NCBI RefSeq assembly: GCF_947500835.1
Contig: NZ_CANMTQ010000012.1
Location: 60,106 to 124,105 of the forward strand
DNA from: an uncultured Halomonas sp.
GTDB taxonomy: Bacteria > Pseudomonadota > Gammaproteobacteria > Pseudomonadales > Halomonadaceae
Length of the DNA stretch: 64,000 bases
Direction of reading: 5' to 3'
The translations under genes were made by a program, and so were the position numbers. The notes below the pieces were generated by a model. It had not been told where the DNA came from. It saw nothing but the letters and a program-made list of their open reading frames with translations, and searched no databases. Every line of letters begins with the position of its first letter. The stretch's first letter is position 1. This document shows, one piece after another, positions 24,630-33,449 of the stretch.

Positions 24630-26735
24630 ATGCGTCATTCCTTTTCATCAACGCCCGACGCACATCGTCAGCCTGCGGAAGAAGCCAGCCCGGGCGATAA
24701 AGCCGCCCCGGTGCAGAATTCGACTATTGGCAAGAAGACTCCTTATCGCAAGAGTGCGCGCCGCCTGGTAAAGGTCTTGCTTGCGCTATTCATGGTCAAT
24801 ACACGCAATCCAGAGCTGCTGCACGCTCAACTCAAGGCATTTTCAAAACAAGTACCGCTGCTTTATTTCATTGTCAGCGTCAATGCGCTCATTCTGTCCG
24901 TTACCTACTACGGACAGGCACCCTCCAGTCTCACGGTTATGGTGCCAGCGTTCCTGGTTGGGCTGTGTCTGCTGCGAGTTGTCTTTTGGCTCAGGTCAAA
25001 GCATCGCCCAGTGAGCGACAAAGCTGCGATTAGACGACTCTATGGCGTGGTCATTCTCGGCAGCCTGTTGGGGATACTCTACCTCACCTGGGCGATTGCC
25101 CTTTATGGTTACGGCGATGCCTTCAGCAAGAGTCATGCGGTATTCATTGCCGCAATCACCATCATCGGCTGCATCATCTGCCTGATGCACCTCAGGGCCG
25201 CCGCCCTGTCCTTGATGATGTTGATCGCTGTCCCTTTCTCGCTATTCCTGATGCTGACTCAGGGAGCGGGCTTTGCGGCTATCGGGATTAGCCTGCTTCT
25301 GGTATCCGCGCCCATGGTCTACATCCTGGTCGTCGTGTCGACGGACTTCGAGAGAATGATCAACAGCCAAATTGAAACCACGCGCCTTGGCGACGAGAGC
25401 TACCGCCTCGCCAATATCGACAGCCTCACCGACTTACCCAATCGTCGGTATTTCTTTCAACAACTCGACCGACTATTGGAAGACGCCAAGCGCGAGCACA
25501 AGGCCTTTGTGGTGGGAATCATCGACCTGGACGGTTTCAAGGCCGTCAACGATCTTTACGGGCACGCGGTTGGCGATCGTGTCCTCATCGAGGCCGGCGA
25601 GCGACTCGATGCGCTTTCCAGCGAAACAATCGTGATTGCCAGATTGGGGGGTGACGAATTCGGGGTGCTGCTGACCGATGGCTATGAATCCCCCGATGTC
25701 ATCGCCTTCGGCGAGCAAGTATGCCAGGTGTTACAGGCGCCCTTTTGCATGCCTGGAGTTGTGGCCAACATTACCGGTTCCGTGGGTTTCGCTCTGTACC
25801 CTGACGCCGGCACGACCCACGAGGTGCTGTACGAACGGGCTGACTACGCGCTCAACTATGCCAAAGAGGCCCAGCGCGGAAAGCCGACGATCTTCTCGAA
25901 ATCCCACGAGACCGAGATTCGTACCAGATGCGCGATCGAACAGGCGCTGCGTAGTGCAGACCTCGAGGCGGCAATGACGTTGAATTTCCAGCCACTGTTC
26001 GACGCTCAAAAGCAAACGACAGTCGGCTTCGAGGCCCTTGCGCGATGGCATCACGAGGAACTGGGCAGCATCTCCCCCGACGTCTTCATCGCTATCGCGG
26101 AGCGTTCCGAGTTGATCAACAAGCTCACTCAGGTACTGCTTCGCAAAGCTCTCGCCGCCGCCATGACATGGCCCGAGGACATCTACATTTCCTTCAATCT
26201 GTCCGTGCGCGACATCCTCTCCGACGAGTGCATTTCACGGATCATCGAGATCGTTGCCGGGAGTGGAGTCGCCCCCGGTCGCATCAGCTTCGAGGTGACC
26301 GAGTCCGCCTTGATGGGAGATTTCGAGCAGGCGCAGGACGCGATCGATCGGCTTAGGGCGCTAGGCGTAAAGATTTCTCTCGACGATTTCGGCACCGGCT
26401 ATTCGAGCCTCAGCTATGTGCATCGCCTGCCCCTCGATACCATCAAGATCGATCGCAGTTTTGTAACCAATATCGAAACACAGGATACGAGCAAGAACAT
26501 CGTACGCACTATCATCGATTTGTGTCGTAATCTGGAAATCAGCTGTGTGGTTGAAGGCATGGAAACCGAAGCACAGGCGCGTATTCTTCTAGCCCTCGGT
26601 TGTCGCACGATGCAGGGATATTTCTTCAGCAAGCCGATGGCCCAGGACGATGTTCTACCGTTTCTGGCACAACAGGATGCAAGCGGCAGTCACATCCAGA
26701 AGACAAAGCGCCATTTCGCCTCACAGATAACGTAA
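24630..26735 (+). CDS. membrane-bound GGDEF-EAL cyclic-di-GMP enzyme
   Basis: 701-residue regulator of c-di-GMP. A charged 40-residue N-terminus is followed by about six membrane helices (roughly 70-235) forming an unnamed integral sensor. Then comes a diguanylate-cyclase domain with intact RLGGDEFG (about 335) and a phosphodiesterase domain with intact EAL (GFEALARW, about 455), DDFGTGYSSLSYVHRLPLD and KIDRSFV. Both active sites look complete, so it could make or break c-di-GMP, or one domain may be regulatory. The ATG at 24630 has GGAG seven bases before; a TTG at 24588 in frame coincides with the expected transcription start and is rejected. A sigma-28-like promoter ties it to the motility regulon. 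Confidence 0.95.
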   Translation: MRHSFSSTPDAHRQPAEEASPGDKAAPVQNSTIGKKTPYRKSARRLVKVLLALFMVNTRNPELLHAQLKAFSKQVPLLYFIVSVNALILSVTYYGQAPSSLTVMVPAFLVGLCLLRVVFWLRSKHRPVSDKAAIRRLYGVVILGSLLGILYLTWAIALYGYGDAFSKSHAVFIAAITIIGCIICLMHLRAAALSLMMLIAVPFSLFLMLTQGAGFAAIGISLLLVSAPMVYILVVVSTDFERMINSQIETTRLGDESYRLANIDSLTDLPNRRYFFQQLDRLLEDAKREHKAFVVGIIDLDGFKAVNDLYGHAVGDRVLIEAGERLDALSSETIVIARLGGDEFGVLLTDGYESPDVIAFGEQVCQVLQAPFCMPGVVANITGSVGFALYPDAGTTHEVLYERADYALNYAKEAQRGKPTIFSKSHETEIRTRCAIEQALRSADLEAAMTLNFQPLFDAQKQTTVGFEALARWHHEELGSISPDVFIAIAERSELINKLTQVLLRKALAAAMTWPEDIYISFNLSVRDILSDECISRIIEIVAGSGVAPGRISFEVTESALMGDFEQAQDAIDRLRALGVKISLDDFGTGYSSLSYVHRLPLDTIKIDRSFVTNIETQDTSKNIVRTIIDLCRNLEISCVVEGMETEAQARILLALGCRTMQGYFFSKPMAQDDVLPFLAQQDASGSHIQKTKRHFASQIT

Positions 26736-26802
26736 AGAGGCCAGGCATTGGCAGGACGCCTCATCTTCCCATGGCCATCGACTGGCGCCATAAGCGTTTC
26801 AC

Positions 26803-26985
26803 TCACACCTTAAGCACCACCCGCCCTCGCCGCGGATAGCAAGCTTCCAGATAGCAGTGCGCTTCGACTACCTCTTCGAAGGCGGCACAGGTGGGAAACG
26901 GCGTCTCGTTACCCCCTTGCAGGCCGTGCAGCACGAGGCGCCCTCGGGTGGCCAACAACCCTCCCAGCGGCTTCGTACAGAAGCG
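26803..26985 (-). pseudogene. relic of a quinone oxidoreductase/zinc-type alcohol dehydrogenase C-terminus
   Basis: On the minus strand an open frame of about 60 codons without a start reads ...LGGLLATRGRLVLHGLQGGN..., then FEEVVEAHCYLEA and RVVLKV followed by TGA. This matches the tail of medium-chain NADPH:quinone reductases (RGRLVLFGLQGG ... EAHRYLES..GKVVLRV), but the stretch normally lying between the two blocks is shortened. The N-terminal three quarters of the gene is absent, so it is a degraded remnant lying in the 380-base gap before the cryptochrome gene. Confidence 0.7.
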
Positions 26986-27115
26986 CGAGGCTAGGTGCCA
27001 GCGGCAAATACCAACACAAGCGATCCCGAATTTGTTTTCGCAAGCGGCGGGGGTGTTAGTCTGGTGCGAACGGCATCTTTCAACACGACATGTTCGCAGA
27101 AAGGGATTCTCGTCG

Positions 27116-28375
27116 ATGAGTATTACCGGTCTTTACTGGTTCACCCAGGATTTACGCCTGCAGGACAACGCGGCGCTTCTGGAGGCCGCACGGCGCTGTG
27201 ATCGCTTGCTGTGCGCTTACTGCGTCGACCCAGTCTGGTTCAAGATCAACGAATTCGGCTGCACATCGTTGGGCTCTCATCGCTGGCGCTTCCTGAAAGA
27301 GACGCTCCACGATCTTGAAGAGCAGCTTGCCGCCTACGGTCAGCGATTGATCCTGCGGTTTCAATCGCCGGAACAGGCGTTGAACGAACTGATTGCGCAG
27401 CATGAGGTGGCTTTCGTGGTGCGCAGCCAGAGTGCGGACTGGTACCTGCAGAAAACCTGGGGTGCACTCAAGCAGCGGTGGCCCCAGGTCGCTTTCCATG
27501 AGCAGACCACCCATACGCTGTTCGATCAGGATGCCCTGCCCTTTGAATTGGACGAACTGCCTGGCACCTTTACCCAGTTTCGCAAGCGCGTCGAACCCCT
27601 GGCGATCAAGGCGCCTCTGGCGGTACCGGACACGCTGCCCCGGCCGGTGTCAAATGCGCAGTCATCCCCCTCTCTGCCCCAGGCGATCGTCGATCCCGAT
27701 TCTCCCTTCAAGGGTGGCGAGCGTGAGGGGCTTGCGCATCTCGACGCTTACTTCCAAGGCTCCTACGCCGCGCACTATAAAGAAACACGCAACGCGCTGG
27801 AGGGCTGGCAGAATTCATCCAAGTTCTCCGCCTGGCTGGCCAATGGGTCGCTATCCGCGCGCCAGATCGTTGATCGTCTGCGCCGGTTCGAGAATGAAGT
27901 GGAAGCAAACGAGTCCACCTACTGGATCTACTTCGAATTGCTGTGGCGGGAGTTCTATCAGTGGTACGCCCATGCGCACGGGGCGCGGTTATTCGTATTA
28001 AAAGGACTGAAAGCCAAGCCGCCGGAACCGGATCGTGACATCGAGCGTTTCACTGCCTGGTGCCAAGGCGAGACCGGCCTGGCCATCGTCGATGCCTGCA
28101 TGCGCGAACTCAATGCCACCGGCTACATGAGCAATCGTGGTCGCCAGCTGGTGGCAAGCGCCCTGATCAACGAATTGAACCAGGATTGGCGCTGGGGGGC
28201 GGCCTGTTTCGAGCAGCAGCTGGTGGATTACGATGTGGCCTCGAACTGGGGCAACTGGCAGTATCTTGGTGGCGTCGGCGCCGACCCGCGGGGTCTGCGC
28301 CGCTTTGATCTGGCCAAGCAGACGGCTCAGTACGATCCGGAAGGCGTGTTCATCAGCAGATGGCTGGACAGGTAG
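27116..28375 (+). CDS. DASH-type cryptochrome/photolyase
   Basis: Flavoprotein of 419 residues binding FAD and probably an antenna chromophore, acting on UV-damaged (chiefly single-stranded) DNA or as a blue-light sensor. The N-terminal Rossmann domain begins GLYWFTQDLRLQDN. DASH-class signatures include PGTFTQFRKRVE, YKETRNALEGW, SKFSAWLANGSLSARQ, ESTYWIYFELLWREFYQW and the FAD-pocket C-terminus NWGNWQYLGGVGADPRG. The start at 27116 follows AGAAAGGGA; the in-frame extension to 26891 overlaps a pseudogene and is not protein-like. It is followed 7 bases later by a DUF2256 gene, a frequent partner of this family. Confidence 0.94.
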   Translation: MSITGLYWFTQDLRLQDNAALLEAARRCDRLLCAYCVDPVWFKINEFGCTSLGSHRWRFLKETLHDLEEQLAAYGQRLILRFQSPEQALNELIAQHEVAFVVRSQSADWYLQKTWGALKQRWPQVAFHEQTTHTLFDQDALPFELDELPGTFTQFRKRVEPLAIKAPLAVPDTLPRPVSNAQSSPSLPQAIVDPDSPFKGGEREGLAHLDAYFQGSYAAHYKETRNALEGWQNSSKFSAWLANGSLSARQIVDRLRRFENEVEANESTYWIYFELLWREFYQWYAHAHGARLFVLKGLKAKPPEPDRDIERFTAWCQGETGLAIVDACMRELNATGYMSNRGRQLVASALINELNQDWRWGAACFEQQLVDYDVASNWGNWQYLGGVGADPRGLRRFDLAKQTAQYDPEGVFISRWLDR

Positions 28376-28382
28376 GACTGCG

Positions 28383-28538
28383 ATGCATCGAAAGCCCCAC
28401 TTGCCTACCAAGATCTGCCCGGTCTGTGAACGCCCTTTTGCCTGGCGCAAGAAATGGGCGCGCAACTGGGAGTCAGTGGTGTACTGTTCCGAGCGCTGCC
28501 GGCGGCAAGGCAGGCGAGCAGCGACGTCCAGCGATTAA
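28383..28538 (+). CDS. DUF2256 small zinc-ribbon-like protein
   Basis: 51-residue protein (MHRKPHLPTKICPVCERPF...) with a CxxC (ICPVC) and a second Cys pair (YCSERC), a likely zinc site, and the conserved FAWRKKWARNW core of DUF2256. Genes of this family commonly lie next to cryptochrome/photolyase genes; function is unknown. It starts 7 bases after the DASH cryptochrome stop and is surely co-transcribed. Its stop overlaps the convergent motB-like stop by 4 bases. Confidence 0.9.
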   Translation: MHRKPHLPTKICPVCERPFAWRKKWARNWESVVYCSERCRRQGRRAATSSD

Positions 28539-29488
28539 TTTGCCTCCGGCTCATGGATGATTATCTCCACCCGGCGATTGGCAGCACGGCCCTTTTCCGT
28601 GTTGTTGTTCTTCAGAGGCTGCGTGGAGGCGTAGCCCACCGCTCGCAGCCGGGATGAGGGGATACCTTCTCGATTGAGTGCACGCAGAATCGCCGTGGCC
28701 CGGCCGCTGGACAGTTCCCAGTTGGAAGGAAAGCGCTCGGTCTTGATGGGAACACTATCGGTATGACCTTCCACGGAGATCGTGCCCTCATAGCGCTTGA
28801 GGGTTGCCACCAGCCCTCGGGTGACCGCTTCACCGGTATCGGTCAATTTTGCATCGCCGGAATCGAACAGCAGGTGATCCTGAATACGCAGGTTGATCCC
28901 CCCCTTCACGCGTGACACCTCGACGCCCTCGATTATCGGGAGTTCCTGCTCGGATTGGCGCACCTGCCACTGCCCCGCGATCTGTATCGCCGCCGCCTGA
29001 GCTTCCGTGCTGATCATCAGTGTACGGGCTACCTTCAGCGATGCCGCGATTGTCTGGGTCTGGATGAGTCGCGACTGTGCAATCCTATGGGCGGCGGCAA
29101 TAGCCTGAGCCGATATCAGTGGCGAGCGCACTTTTCCAAAGGCGACTTCCTGTGCCGCAGCAATGGCGGTGTCACTCACCCTAGGCAATGGAATCGGGGC
29201 AGTGGCGATCAGTGAGGCAGCCTTGAGCGCTTCCGGCAGCAGGCCAGGAGCAGTACTGACATTACGCGCTGCGATCACGGCGTTCGAGGATACCTTGGAA
29301 CTCTCAGCGGTTGCGGTGTTCTCGGGAGTCCCGGCAGTGCCGCTCAGACTTAGCACCAATACGAACAGCGCCACCAGCAGGGTCATGATGTCCATGTAGC
29401 TGATCATCCAGCTGTCGCCGCCCCTGTCTTCTACATTAAGGGTCAGCAGCTGGTCATGGCTTGCATGCCTGCGATTGGACTCAAGCAT
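28535..29488 (-). CDS. motB: MotB/PomB-like stator protein with an expanded repeat linker
   Basis: 317 residues: short cytoplasmic N-terminus, one membrane helix (about 31-50) holding the proton/sodium-binding Asp33 in ISYMDIMTLLVALFVLVLSL, then a long periplasmic linker and an OmpA-like peptidoglycan-binding domain (about 195-313; VEGHTDSVPIKTERFPSNWE, NRRVEI). The linker (65-174) is built of six degenerate 17-residue Ala-rich repeats, much longer than the usual plug/linker. The ATG at 29488 overlaps the end of motA by 8 bases; an in-frame extension to 29569 lies wholly within motA and is rejected. It forms a stator with the upstream MotA; use outside the flagellum is possible because no flagellar genes are nearby. 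Confidence 0.88.
   Translation of the reverse strand: MLESNRRHASHDQLLTLNVEDRGGDSWMISYMDIMTLLVALFVLVLSLSGTAGTPENTATAESSKVSSNAVIAARNVSTAPGLLPEALKAASLIATAPIPLPRVSDTAIAAAQEVAFGKVRSPLISAQAIAAAHRIAQSRLIQTQTIAASLKVARTLMISTEAQAAAIQIAGQWQVRQSEQELPIIEGVEVSRVKGGINLRIQDHLLFDSGDAKLTDTGEAVTRGLVATLKRYEGTISVEGHTDSVPIKTERFPSNWELSSGRATAILRALNREGIPSSRLRAVGYASTQPLKNNNTEKGRAANRRVEIIIHEPEAN
28967..29296 (-). repeat. six degenerate 17-residue repeats in the MotB-like linker
   Basis: Protein residues 65-81, 83-99, 103-119, 124-140, 141-157 and 158-174 align as 17-mers with the pattern (L/M/V)(I/L/V)S-x-x-A-I-A-A-x-x-x-(I/V)-A. The last three, LISAQAIAAAHRIAQSR, LIQTQTIAASLKVARTL and MISTEAQAAAIQIAGQW, are directly abutting. 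The nucleotide copies have diverged, so the array is old rather than a recent slippage product. Confidence 0.8.
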
Positions 29489-30308
29489 TGGCCGGAACAC
29501 CTTTATGGCCATCCTTGTCGCCCTTGGAAGACTCAAGAGGGTCCCGAATTTCATCATGATAATTGGCAATGAAGGAGTTCAAGGTTTCCTCGACAAAGGA
29601 AGGCGAGCGCCGCTTGGCGATCAACGACACCCCTTCAAGCACCATGTTCATCGCAATCAGGCGCTGCTCGGTACGACGCTCCAGCTTGACGGCTATGGGT
29701 TTGCATAGAAGGTTGGCGATCAGAATGCCGTAGAAGGTGGATAGCAGTGCCACGGCCATGCTTGGCCCGATGATCGTCACATCGCCGGCACTCATGGTCT
29801 GCAGCATGTTGACCAACCCCACCAAGGTGCCAATCATGCCGAAGGCCGGCGCGTAGGCCGCCATGGTACGAAGGATCTGCGCCTCGGCAAGCTCCCGAGC
29901 TTTCAATCGGGCAATGCGCCAGCGCAGCAGATCGATGATTTCCGCGTCCTTGGTATTGTCGATGACCAGCTGCACGCCGGTGCGCAAGAACGGGTTACGC
30001 GTTTGCGTGAGGGTGCGCTCCACTGCCCGGATATCCCCCTGAAACCAGAGCCGCGCCATGGAGACCAGCTCACGAACGTCTTCCTCGACGTAGCTGTTCT
30101 CGCGATGAAAGACGACGCGGATTATACGCGCCAGGCGGATCACTTCTCGTAGCGGGTAGCTGATGAAGGTGGCGGATAGCGTGCCGGCGATTACGATCAG
30201 CAGCCCCGGTAAATTAAGGAAGCTCATCGCCGTATCGGCGCTGAACAATAGAACACAGGCCAGCAATAGAAGGCTGGCAACGATACCGATCAGCGTGGAA
30301 GCATTCAT
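29481..30308 (-). CDS. motA: MotA/PomA-like stator protein
   Basis: 275-residue inner-membrane protein with four hydrophobic segments: two at the N-terminus (LIGIVASLLLLACVLLFSA and the FLNLPGLLIVIAGTLSATFI stretch) and two after a large cytoplasmic loop (MAAYAPAFGMIGTLVGLVNM and MAVALLSTFYGILIANLLCKP). This is the PomA/MotA arrangement. It couples ion flow to torque with the MotB-like partner encoded next. The PomA-like length and pattern suggest Na+ coupling, which would suit a halophile, but this is inference. No sigma-28 element was found upstream. Confidence 0.92.
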   Translation of the reverse strand: MNASTLIGIVASLLLLACVLLFSADTAMSFLNLPGLLIVIAGTLSATFISYPLREVIRLARIIRVVFHRENSYVEEDVRELVSMARLWFQGDIRAVERTLTQTRNPFLRTGVQLVIDNTKDAEIIDLLRWRIARLKARELAEAQILRTMAAYAPAFGMIGTLVGLVNMLQTMSAGDVTIIGPSMAVALLSTFYGILIANLLCKPIAVKLERRTEQRLIAMNMVLEGVSLIAKRRSPSFVEETLNSFIANYHDEIRDPLESSKGDKDGHKGVPANA

Positions 30309-30531
30309 GCAGAGCCTGGCCCATCGATGGGCGATCGCGTGAGAGATTTCTCATCATAGCGATCCACTGCGGAGGCAAAGCGATGAAAAGACGCAACATT
30401 TTGTGCGTTCTCATCCTCTGCAATCGAAGGGTATTACTGGTTTGCCCGATCGGAATGGACTTCGTGGTCTTTCGCTTGGAATCGACTGATTCCTAGCAAA
30501 AAACCACGAGCAAGAAAATCTATCCAGGCCC

Positions 30532-31134
30532 TCAATAAATGCCGAGCAGCATACGGGCACCATAGCCCCAGAGCAGTACCGTGGCGCCCAGCAATACTTC
30601 GAGTACCAGTACACCGATGGCCAGAGTCGAACCGGTAACGATGAAGCCTTCGCGTCTATCGATACCGAGAAAGTTGGGAATCCCCAGGTAGAGCAGATAG
30701 GCGCTATAGCAAAGCCCGATGGTGCCAGCCAGGAGACATAGCCAGATCAAGGGGTAAAGCGCCACCATACCGCTCAAGAACATGGGTGTGGCGACATACC
30801 CGGCAAAGATGACGCAGCGACGCTTGCTCGGCGGTGTGGCGTAGCGTTTTGCCATCCAGTGAATCACATTGCCCATGAAGATGACGGCGGCAATGATGGC
30901 AAGATAGAACACGATGCCGGCATACAAGGCATCGTCCAGATCGAGCTTGATGGCATGACCACTACCGAGACTCCACCCAACTTGGGTTGTCCCGATGAAT
31001 GAACATATCACCGGAACGATCGCCAATCCGAGAACATGGTGCGCGTAAAGATGGGTGATTGTTTCCCGCTCGCTCTGAATCTGCTTCCATTCCCGATTCG
31101 GATGAGCCATCAATCCCCAGACGTGAGTCAGCAT
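30532..31134 (-). CDS. Yip1-domain membrane protein
   Basis: 200-residue polytopic protein with five likely transmembrane helices and the Yip1-family opening HVWGLMAHPNREWKQIQSER and an HHVLGLAIVPVICSFIGTTQ first helix. Members are widespread in proteobacteria but have no agreed function. An excellent RBS (AAGGAGG) lies 8 bases before the ATG. It stands alone, 220 bases upstream of motA in the same direction. Confidence 0.88.
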   Translation of the reverse strand: MLTHVWGLMAHPNREWKQIQSERETITHLYAHHVLGLAIVPVICSFIGTTQVGWSLGSGHAIKLDLDDALYAGIVFYLAIIAAVIFMGNVIHWMAKRYATPPSKRRCVIFAGYVATPMFLSGMVALYPLIWLCLLAGTIGLCYSAYLLYLGIPNFLGIDRREGFIVTGSTLAIGVLVLEVLLGATVLLWGYGARMLLGIY

Positions 31135-31248
31135 GAGATCATTCCTCCTTGGCGCTCTTTATATCTCGGAACATCGTTATTGCATCGACAATATCACTCT
31201 ATCTTCCTAGGAAGTATAGAATATATGAAGAGAATTGAATGCCTCTCG

Positions 31249-32112
31249 TTAGTCTTTGGTAGGTGTCGATGGCGCACTTGCAGGCCGGACAGTCTGCAGT
31301 GCCTCTACCATGTTTGCCAAGGCTGCCTTACCCTGCTCGCCCGCGGTGACTTGCTGCCACCACAAGGCATGGACTGCTCGCACTTGCACCGGTATTTCCT
31401 TGAGCCCGAGCACCTGCGCCATGGCAAGACGATGCAATCCGCGGTTGAGTTTGACGACCTGGCCATTCCGATCGATCGCTACGCTCAGGCGATCCTTTCC
31501 TAGTCTCGCATCGAAACCGTGAGAAAGTATGTCCTGCATGTAGCCAACGTATATATTCAAGTACTCCAGCACCTTATCGGAGGTATTGAGTAAAATACCT
31601 TTTTGATGAGAACGAAACGGCTTGTCATGCTCGATCCGCTGCATGAAGTGTCGATAGGATGTACTCTGAGCAAGCTCATTGCGATGCCGCCAAATATCAG
31701 CAATGAATCGATAACGACTACCGTTGCGGAAGTCAGAACGCGTTAGATCCCAATCACCTTTCCAGATGAACTGATTCATCGCTAGTCGCTTTTCTGACGT
31801 GACAGGAAAAGACCGTGATATGGAAATGGCGCAACGCAGCTCATTCGGTGCCAGGTATAGCGTTAGTTTGGCGTCAAGGTATGTCTCAACGCTTCTATAG
31901 GGCAAGCCTATAGCCTCCACTCGTTGAGCAAATCTGTCCTGATTCAACCACCGCGAAAGCATGCGATCTTCAAGCGGCCTGACAACGCGCCTCTCGAAAG
32001 CAGCACGAACAGTGCCAGCCCAGCGCGAACGCCGCATGGCCCAGCGTAGCTCGGGATCATAGAGCGTCGGGTGAACTTGCTCACCAGAAGGAGACCTGGG
32101 TAGTTTTTTCAT
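31249..32112 (-). CDS. hypothetical protein with a ParB-like C-terminal motif
   Basis: 287 residues, no family named with confidence. The N-terminal half is basic with many Arg residues. Toward the C-terminus, VAIDRNGQVVKLNRGLHRLAMAQVLGLKEIPVQV resembles the ParB/sulfiredoxin-fold core (G-x-H-R-x-x-x-A-x-x-L-G-x-x-x-I-P-V) also found in polysaccharide-locus proteins of unknown role. No signal peptide or membrane helix is visible. It is divergent from the neighbouring glycosyltransferase, at the left end of the surface-polysaccharide region, which hints at but does not prove a role there. Confidence 0.7.
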   Translation of the reverse strand: MKKLPRSPSGEQVHPTLYDPELRWAMRRSRWAGTVRAAFERRVVRPLEDRMLSRWLNQDRFAQRVEAIGLPYRSVETYLDAKLTLYLAPNELRCAISISRSFPVTSEKRLAMNQFIWKGDWDLTRSDFRNGSRYRFIADIWRHRNELAQSTSYRHFMQRIEHDKPFRSHQKGILLNTSDKVLEYLNIYVGYMQDILSHGFDARLGKDRLSVAIDRNGQVVKLNRGLHRLAMAQVLGLKEIPVQVRAVHALWWQQVTAGEQGKAALANMVEALQTVRPASAPSTPTKD

Positions 32113-32280
32113 TGAGATATGGTTGGTCTGGTTTAACCGGTCAATAATTAGCTACTTAATAAACAAAATAACATGGCGAATGCTACCGAATCTCGGGTTG
32201 CCAGTCATGGATCTTGCACATAGCCTAGGTAGCCCGATATGAACCAGCCCGATATTCATACCCAGAAGTGAATAGCCACC

Positions 32281-33432
32281 ATGTCTTCTTCGACACCAAA
32301 AGAACCGCTTCCACTGGCAGCCATCGCCATTCGTCAGGTGGAAAAAAGCACCGGGGCGAGCCGCAACGCGTTTGAACAGTCAGCGGCACTACAGGAACTG
32401 GGCTATCGTATCGTGATACTTGCCGAACGAGGCAACTCAACGCTGGTAGAGCGTGCCGGGGCGACTCTCGTTCGCTTGTGGCGCTGGCCATTAAAAGGCC
32501 CTTTTCGCCGTTTCTGGTTCAATCGACGTGTGCAGTCCTGGTGCAAGCGTCATCGCCCAGCGTTGTTGGTCAGCCATGGCGATGCTCAGAGCCAGGATGT
32601 TGTTTACATGCACAACTGTGTGCATCTGGCCAGTCAGCGTATTCATGGGAAAGAGTTGCCAAAAAATCATGAAGTTGCCGCCATTCACGATCATATCCTC
32701 TCCCAGGGCCAATTCAAACGCATCGCCGCCAATTCAAGATTGATGGCCGAGGATTTCAAGAACCGTTATGGATTAGCCGAGCATCAAATCGATATCAGCT
32801 ATCCGGGTTATGATCCAACACAGTTCACCCCTGTCAAAGCTCGCAAAGAGCGCAACGCGACAAGGCAGTCTATTGGCGTTGGCCAGCATGAATCCCTGAT
32901 CGGATTGATCACTTCTGGCAACTTCAAGAAGCGTAATGTGCAAGGGTTCGTGGAGATCGCAGCACTAGTAAGTCAGCGGCTGCCTAATCGATGCCGATTT
33001 CTTGTGATCGGCAAGGACGATTGCAGCCCCTATCAACAGCAGGCAGAAAAACTAGGTCTTGGCGACCGATTCATCTGGCGCTCGACGGTTCCTGATATCG
33101 AACGCTTTTATGGTGCGCTGGATGTCTTTGTACTTCCTGCGCACATCGAGGAGTTCGGTCGTGTCGCTTTGGAAGCCATGGCTTGCGCTACACCAGTGCT
33201 ACTCTCTGCTTGGGTAGGCGCCGCCGAATTGATCGAGGACGAATTTCCCGAGCTGATACTGGATGACGGTAGCGACAGCGATGCCTGGGCCTCACGTATC
33301 GTCACGTTGCTTGTAAACGACGAACAGGAAGAACTAGGATCTCGCCTGGCCGAGCTTGCAACACATTACTCACATCAAGAGCAGTACAAAAAGCTCAAGG
33401 CTGCTTTTCAGTCGCTTGTTGCCAGCAATTGA
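32281..33432 (+). CDS. glycosyltransferase family 4 (LPS-core type)
   Basis: 383-residue GT-B enzyme. N-terminal domain IRQVEKSTGASRNAFEQSAALQ; C-terminal donor domain with GLITSGNFKKRNVQGFVE and the E-x7-E motif in EEFGRVALEAMACATPVLLS. The overall pattern recalls WaaG-like lipopolysaccharide-core glycosyltransferases. It is followed 17 bases later by a YrbL-like kinase gene, a neighbour often seen in LPS-core loci, and faces the O-antigen ligase/Fuc4NAc operon. Donor sugar is unknown. Confidence 0.88.
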   Translation: MSSSTPKEPLPLAAIAIRQVEKSTGASRNAFEQSAALQELGYRIVILAERGNSTLVERAGATLVRLWRWPLKGPFRRFWFNRRVQSWCKRHRPALLVSHGDAQSQDVVYMHNCVHLASQRIHGKELPKNHEVAAIHDHILSQGQFKRIAANSRLMAEDFKNRYGLAEHQIDISYPGYDPTQFTPVKARKERNATRQSIGVGQHESLIGLITSGNFKKRNVQGFVEIAALVSQRLPNRCRFLVIGKDDCSPYQQQAEKLGLGDRFIWRSTVPDIERFYGALDVFVLPAHIEEFGRVALEAMACATPVLLSAWVGAAELIEDEFPELILDDGSDSDAWASRIVTLLVNDEQEELGSRLAELATHYSHQEQYKKLKAAFQSLVASN

Positions 33433-33449
33433 AAAAGGAAAACGAGTCC

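Noticed and set aside
26891..27115. N-terminal extension of the cryptochrome frame
   Set aside because: It overlaps the quinone-reductase relic on the other strand, has no RBS and is not conserved in DASH proteins.
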